Positions 60,341 through 64,000 of a DNA stretch of 64,000 bases are shown here, piece after piece. Origin of the DNA: Allobogoriella deserti (GTDB lineage: Bacteria > Actinomycetota > Actinomycetes > Actinomycetales > Actinomycetaceae); the NCBI RefSeq assembly GCF_042680605.1, contig NZ_JBHUEE010000003.1:62001-126000 (forward strand), written 5' to 3'. The notes beneath the pieces were generated by a model. That model saw nothing but the letters and a program-made list of their open reading frames with translations. It was not told where the DNA came from and ran no database searches. Each line of letters opens with the position of its first letter. The first letter of the stretch is position 1. Made by a program: the position numbers and the translations under genes.

Positions 60341-61275
60341 TGCCGGCGGCCTTGTGCCCGCTCGCCACGTCCGCGCAGGGCGCGTAGGACGAAGAATCCG
60401 GTGAGACCAAGGGCCAGGACGACGGCGACCGCGACGGCGAGGTAGCCCTGGCCGTACCGGTCGACGAAGTCGGGTTCGAAAGCGGCGAAGGTGGACAGGC
60501 CCTCCCGGCCGACGAACTCTTCCCAGGTGGCGAACAGGGCAATCGCACCGGCCAGGACGACTGCCACGGCGGCGAGCAACCAGAAGCTGGTCCCCCATGG
60601 TCCGCGCAACTGCGGTGGGTGCTGCGGGTCCCGAGGGCGCAGGCCCATGATCGGCTCGATCTTGCCGTACAGTCGCGGCGCGAGCCACATCGCGGGCAGC
60701 GCGCCGAAGAGGATCCCGGACAGGGCGACCGTGACCACGATGTCCAGCCCCTCGGCGAGCAGGAAGGCGGACATCAGACCGTCGGACTCCTCGAGCGTCT
60801 CAGGATCAATACCGACGGCGACCTTCGTGATGTCGACGATGCCGCCGGAGACCTTGTCGACCAGCACCATCGCGACGCACGCCCAGGCAAGCTGCTTGGC
60901 CTTCGCGGGATTCTTCACCAGGGACCCGGCGACGTAGATGGCCAAGGCGGTCTGGAGAAAGCCTTCCAGCTCGCTGAAACCGCCGAAGTCTCCGAGGAGC
61001 ATGTCCGAGAACACCAGCTCGCCCAGTGGCGCACCGAGCGCCACCCAGGCCGGGCTGAGGAGCGCCGCAAGGACGACGGCGATGAAGGCGAAATAGGAGA
61101 CGCCGAGCTCGAGCGGTCCGACGCTGAACTCGGGCAGGACCTGGCACACGATGTCCCCGACGCCGTACAGGGTCATCGAGAGGATGAGGATCATGAGCTT
61201 CTGTGAGCCGGATAGCTGCTCGGAGGGGCGGTGGCGCTCGAACGAGTCGGCGGCCACGGAGGCGGACGTGGTCAT
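60337..61275 (-). CDS. Probable ECF substrate-binding (S) membrane component
   Basis: 312 residues, GAGGGAAG before ATG. Six or more helices (LMILILSMTLYGVGDIV, YFAFIAVVLAALLSPAWVALGAPLGELVFSD, LLAAVAVVLAGAIALFA, LAVAVAVVLALGLTGFFVL) and no ATPase motifs. The S-component role is inferred from its place just before the ATPase and EcfT genes. Ligand unknown; longer than most vitamin S components. Confidence 0.75.
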   Translation of the reverse strand: MTTSASVAADSFERHRPSEQLSGSQKLMILILSMTLYGVGDIVCQVLPEFSVGPLELGVSYFAFIAVVLAALLSPAWVALGAPLGELVFSDMLLGDFGGFSELEGFLQTALAIYVAGSLVKNPAKAKQLAWACVAMVLVDKVSGGIVDITKVAVGIDPETLEESDGLMSAFLLAEGLDIVVTVALSGILFGALPAMWLAPRLYGKIEPIMGLRPRDPQHPPQLRGPWGTSFWLLAAVAVVLAGAIALFATWEEFVGREGLSTFAAFEPDFVDRYGQGYLAVAVAVVLALGLTGFFVLRALRGRGERAQGRRQ

Positions 61276-61303
61276 GTGGCTTCCCTCGGGTCGTGGGGCG
61301 CTG

Positions 61304-62989
61304 CTAGACGCGGCTGTGCGGCAGAGCCAGGTCGAGCAGCTCGGTCATCTCGGTGATCACGTGGTCCGGTAGCTGCTCGGACGGCGCCCCACCGACCAGG
61401 CGATCGAGCGTGTCGTCCGGTGTGGAGCCGCCGCGCACGAGCACGACGGTCCCGACTCCCGCCCGGCGCGCGGCGGGAACGTCACGGTGCGGTTTGTCGC
61501 CCACGAACCAGGCCTGCGCCGGGTCCGCGTCCAGGGCCGTCAGGACGGAATGGACACCCGCCGGATCGGGTTTGCGCCGCCCGACCTCGTCCGAGTAGGC
61601 GTGCGCGGCGATCAGGTCCAGCACGCCGAGGCGATCGAGTTCTGCCCTGACCGCGCGCCCGCTGACGGTGTTCGAGACAATGCCGACCGGGACTCCGGCG
61701 CGAGCGGCGCGCTCGAGCAAGGCCGCCACGCCCGGCCGGATGGTGCGCACGGATTTCGCCCGCGCGTAGAAGTACATCAGGTCGTGGGACTCCGCTCGCA
61801 TCCACGCCGCGACGGCCTCCGGCAGGCCGGGCAACGCAGGTGCGACGAGGTCGGCCCAGAACGTGGCCGGGTCGATCTCTGGGACAACACCGTCCCGGGT
61901 GGTCTCGTGTGCCTGCTTCCACTGCTTGTGGCCACGCCGGGCCGCCGCGAGCGCCCGCGCTGCCTCGCGCGGGCTCGTCGGATGGCCGGCTGCGGTCAGT
62001 CGGCCCGCGAGGAGGGCGGCGAAACGCTGGAGCCCGGCCGTGTCGACCTGCGAGGTGGAGATGACGCCGCCATGATCGAGCAGGAGTGCTGACGGGGGCC
62101 GACTCCCCGCCGCAGCGGTGAGATCGCGGGCTGACGCATCAGCACGGCTGCGGGCCGGCCCGCTCGGGCGGGTGGGACTCGCCTCCTCGAGCAGCGGTAC
62201 GAGACCCCGTGGATCGTCGAGAACGAGGTCCGCGCGTTCGGCGACAGGGAACGGCGGATGGTCCGTCTTGTGGTGCCGGGTCAGGACGACGGCGGCCACG
62301 CCGGCTCGCCTTCCGGCGACCACGTCTCGGTCGAAGGTGTCACCGACGTACCAGCTACTGCTCGCCGTCGTGCCGAGCGCCCGCGCGGCGAGCGCGATGA
62401 TGCCGGGATGAGGCTTCCGGACACCGACCTCGTCGGAGTAGACCTGCACGGCGAACCGGTCCGTGAGGCCGGAGCGGTCGAGCACGGCGCGGTGCGCTCG
62501 GCCGGAGTGTGTGTTGGACACGATGCCGACCGGGATCCCGAGGTTCGCGGCCACGCCGAGCAGGTCGACGATGCCCGGCCGTACGCTGTGCTCGGTCAGG
62601 TGCAACGTCATCATCATCTGGAGTTCTTCGGCGTGCCCGGCGAGCAGCTCACGCTGCGCGAGCGGCAGGGGCGCGCCGTAGAAGTCACGCCATATGGTCC
62701 GGTGGTCCAACTCGGTGGGCTCCCGTCTCCGGGACTGACTGTTCTTCCAGTCCCCGAGCGCACGCTTGCCGCCCTCGAGCATCGTCACGAGGTCGGCGAC
62801 GTGGTGCTCGTGACTCGCGTGCGCGAGGAGGCTCGACACCCGCTCGGCCACCTCCGTCATGCCCTCCGCGCGGCGGCGCGTGGCGAAGACGACACCTCCG
62901 AAATCGAGGAGCAAGACCTCCGGCCGTGTGCGCAGCCCTGGTGCCCTCCGGTCGGGGGAGATCGCCGGCGTGGTCTCGATCGTGCTCAC
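61304..62989 (-). CDS. Tandem double HAD-type hydrolase
   Basis: 561 residues containing two complete HAD hydrolase domains: domain 1 (about 25-260) with LLLDFGGVVF, GIVSNTHSGRAH, VGVRKPHPGI and WYVGDTFDRDV; domain 2 (about 300-540) with LLLDHGGVIS, GIVSNTVSGRAV, VGRRKPDPAG and WFVGDKPHRDV. In both, motif I is D-x-G rather than DxD. GTG 62989 has no Shine-Dalgarno; a TAGCGT box lies eight bases upstream. Twenty-eight bases before the S-component gene. Likely dephosphorylates a phosphorylated precursor taken up by the ECF system. Confidence 0.85.
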   Translation of the reverse strand: MSTIETTPAISPDRRAPGLRTRPEVLLLDFGGVVFATRRRAEGMTEVAERVSSLLAHASHEHHVADLVTMLEGGKRALGDWKNSQSRRREPTELDHRTIWRDFYGAPLPLAQRELLAGHAEELQMMMTLHLTEHSVRPGIVDLLGVAANLGIPVGIVSNTHSGRAHRAVLDRSGLTDRFAVQVYSDEVGVRKPHPGIIALAARALGTTASSSWYVGDTFDRDVVAGRRAGVAAVVLTRHHKTDHPPFPVAERADLVLDDPRGLVPLLEEASPTRPSGPARSRADASARDLTAAAGSRPPSALLLDHGGVISTSQVDTAGLQRFAALLAGRLTAAGHPTSPREAARALAAARRGHKQWKQAHETTRDGVVPEIDPATFWADLVAPALPGLPEAVAAWMRAESHDLMYFYARAKSVRTIRPGVAALLERAARAGVPVGIVSNTVSGRAVRAELDRLGVLDLIAAHAYSDEVGRRKPDPAGVHSVLTALDADPAQAWFVGDKPHRDVPAARRAGVGTVVLVRGGSTPDDTLDRLVGGAPSEQLPDHVITEMTELLDLALPHSRV

Positions 62990-63066
62990 GTCACGGCACG
63001 CTAGGCAGGCGGTCCGACCACGAAACGTCCGGAACGGATCGAGACGGTGAACGGCGGCCGAATTCT

Positions 63067-63078
63067 TGGAACGTTCCA
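63067..63078. promoter_or_regulatory. Palindrome TGGAACGTTCCA, LacI-type operator
   Basis: Midway between the divergent HAD and LacI genes; an imperfect second copy (TGGAGCGTCCGA) follows at 63084. Probable site of the LacI protein at 63127, controlling itself and the HAD/ECF operon. Confidence 0.6.
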
Positions 63079-63126
63079 GACGCTGGAGCGTCCGACCTTG
63101 TCGGGACGCGTCCACGACCAGGCAAG

Positions 63127-64000
63127 ATGAATGCCGTGACGAGCCGCCCCACCATCCGCGACGTCGCGGCACACGCCGGAGTCTCCAAATCGCTGGTCTC
63201 CCTGGCGCTGCGCGGCGATCCGGGGGTACGGGAGCGGACGCGGGAGCGGATCCTGCTCGCGGCCGAAGCCATCGGCTACCGATCCAACGTGCTGGCCCGC
63301 AGCCTGCGCGAGGGCCGCACCATGCTCATCGGCGTCGTCATCTCGAGCCTGGAGAACCCGTATCACACCGAGATCGTCACCTCGGTCGAGGAGGCCGCCG
63401 AGAGTGCCGGATTGTCAGTCCTCCTCGCCCACGGCTCCCGGGACCGCGGCAAGCTGACCGGACGAGTCGAGTCGTTGCTCGACCTTGGTCTCGACGGGCT
63501 CGTTGTCGTGTCCTCGTGGGTCGAACCCCAGGTTCTTCGGCGAGCGGCGCGGCGCGCGCCGGTGGTCATGGTCGGCCGGAGCGAGAGACCCGTGCCGGGC
63601 GTGGACGCTGTGAACAACGACGACGAGCACGGGGCGGCGCTGGCAGTGCAACACCTGCACGCGACGGGACACACCCGGATCGCACATGTCGGATCCTCGT
63701 ACCGGCCGGCCGGGCTGGCACGGCGTCACGGGTACGCCGCCGCAATGCGCCGTGCAGGCCTGGGCGCCTATGTCCGGGTGCTGGATGCGTTCGTGGCCGA
63801 CGAGGGCCTGGGCACCCTCCTCGCCAGGGCACTCGAGGACGGGTACGACGCGTACTTCGCACGCAACGACGTCGAGGCCCTCGACCTGATCGATGCCGCC
63901 GACCACGTGGCCGCACGGGTCCCCGACGACCTCGCCGTCGTCGGGTACGACGACTCAGCTCTCGCACGCAGGTCACGGCCCCGACTGACCTCGGTGCAGC
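63127..64000 (+). CDS. LacI-family transcriptional regulator (3' end outside window)
   Basis: The first 291 codons are present. Helix-turn-helix PTIRDVAAHAGVSKSLVSLALRG, then IGVVISSLENPYHTEIVTSVEEAAE, YFARNDVEALDLIDAADH, VAVVGYDDSALARRSRPRLTSVQ. GTG 63136 is an alternative start. Divergent from the HAD/ECF operon. The reading frame is intact to the window edge. Confidence 0.92.
   Translation, partial: MNAVTSRPTIRDVAAHAGVSKSLVSLALRGDPGVRERTRERILLAAEAIGYRSNVLARSLREGRTMLIGVVISSLENPYHTEIVTSVEEAAESAGLSVLLAHGSRDRGKLTGRVESLLDLGLDGLVVVSSWVEPQVLRRAARRAPVVMVGRSERPVPGVDAVNNDDEHGAALAVQHLHATGHTRIAHVGSSYRPAGLARRHGYAAAMRRAGLGAYVRVLDAFVADEGLGTLLARALEDGYDAYFARNDVEALDLIDAADHVAARVPDDLAVVGYDDSALARRSRPRLTSVQ

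Noticed and set aside
1..64000. tRNA, rRNA, riboswitch or prophage genes
   Set aside because: Scanned by eye for tRNA arms, conserved riboswitch cores and phage or integrase genes. None convincing was found, but a covariance-model search was not possible here.

Overview
The window is high-GC DNA with GTG and TTG starts, closely packed operons with ATGA or GTGA overlaps, several apparently leaderless genes, lipoprotein sugar-binding proteins and several LacI-type regulators. This points to an actinobacterium, probably a sugar-rich-niche member of the Micrococcales. That assignment is inferred from style and gene content, since no rRNA or tRNA gene is visible. Most of the window is carbohydrate and sugar-acid catabolism.

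Layout. 1-4.0 kb: 3' part of an altronate-dehydratase-type gene and a secreted GH59-like galactosidase with two C-terminal F5/8-type domains. 4.0-6.9 kb: ramB-type regulator divergent from isocitrate lyase (aceA). 7.2-17.3 kb: GH5, LacI regulator, orphan sugar-binding lipoprotein, an unassigned (alpha/alpha)6-type glycosidase, GH43, then uxuB and uxaC (uronate catabolism). 17.4-24.6 kb: sugar ABC transporter, a Gfo/Idh-PmoA-like fusion and a second Gfo/Idh dehydrogenase. 24.7-31.5 kb: osmoprotectant-type ABC transporter headed by a mandelate-racemase-type enolase gene, an IclR regulator and a second LacI regulator. 31.5-42.4 kb: a block of visibly lower GC holding a third sugar-type ABC system, three ADP-ribosylglycohydrolase (ARH) paralogs, an aldo/keto reductase, a glucarate-dehydratase-like enzyme, a GntR regulator, an Ldh2-type dehydrogenase and an RraA-type aldolase. 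This block is my best candidate for an undescribed pathway. 42.5-46.6 kb: two YCII proteins, an ECF42-type sigma factor, tandem repeats and a drug-type ABC exporter. 46.8-50.2 kb: Gfo/Idh, DUF993 and a sugar isomerase in a coupled operon. 50.4-57.6 kb: rhodanese, phosphoglucomutase, small membrane protein, gamma-glutamyltransferase, a non-canonical Nramp-like transporter and an MFS transporter. 57.7-64.0 kb: an ECF vitamin-type transporter with a double HAD hydrolase, beside a third LacI regulator cut by the window end.

Regulation. A family of LacI-type operators (core AAAGCG-TTT and close variants) lies at or just after predicted transcription starts of the uxuB/uxaC pair, the sugar ABC operon, both Gfo/Idh genes, the orphan binding protein and the DUF993 operon, which suggests one shared regulon spread over about 37 kb. 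A different operator (GGTAACCGGTTACC) serves the LacI gene at 8.66 kb, and another (TGGAACGTTCCA) the one at 63.1 kb.

Assembly caution. Positions 36219-36316 are Ns. Flanking identities of exactly 98 bases on each side show that a 1,150-base tandem duplication containing an ARH gene has been collapsed; the true locus is predicted to be 856 bases longer than shown.
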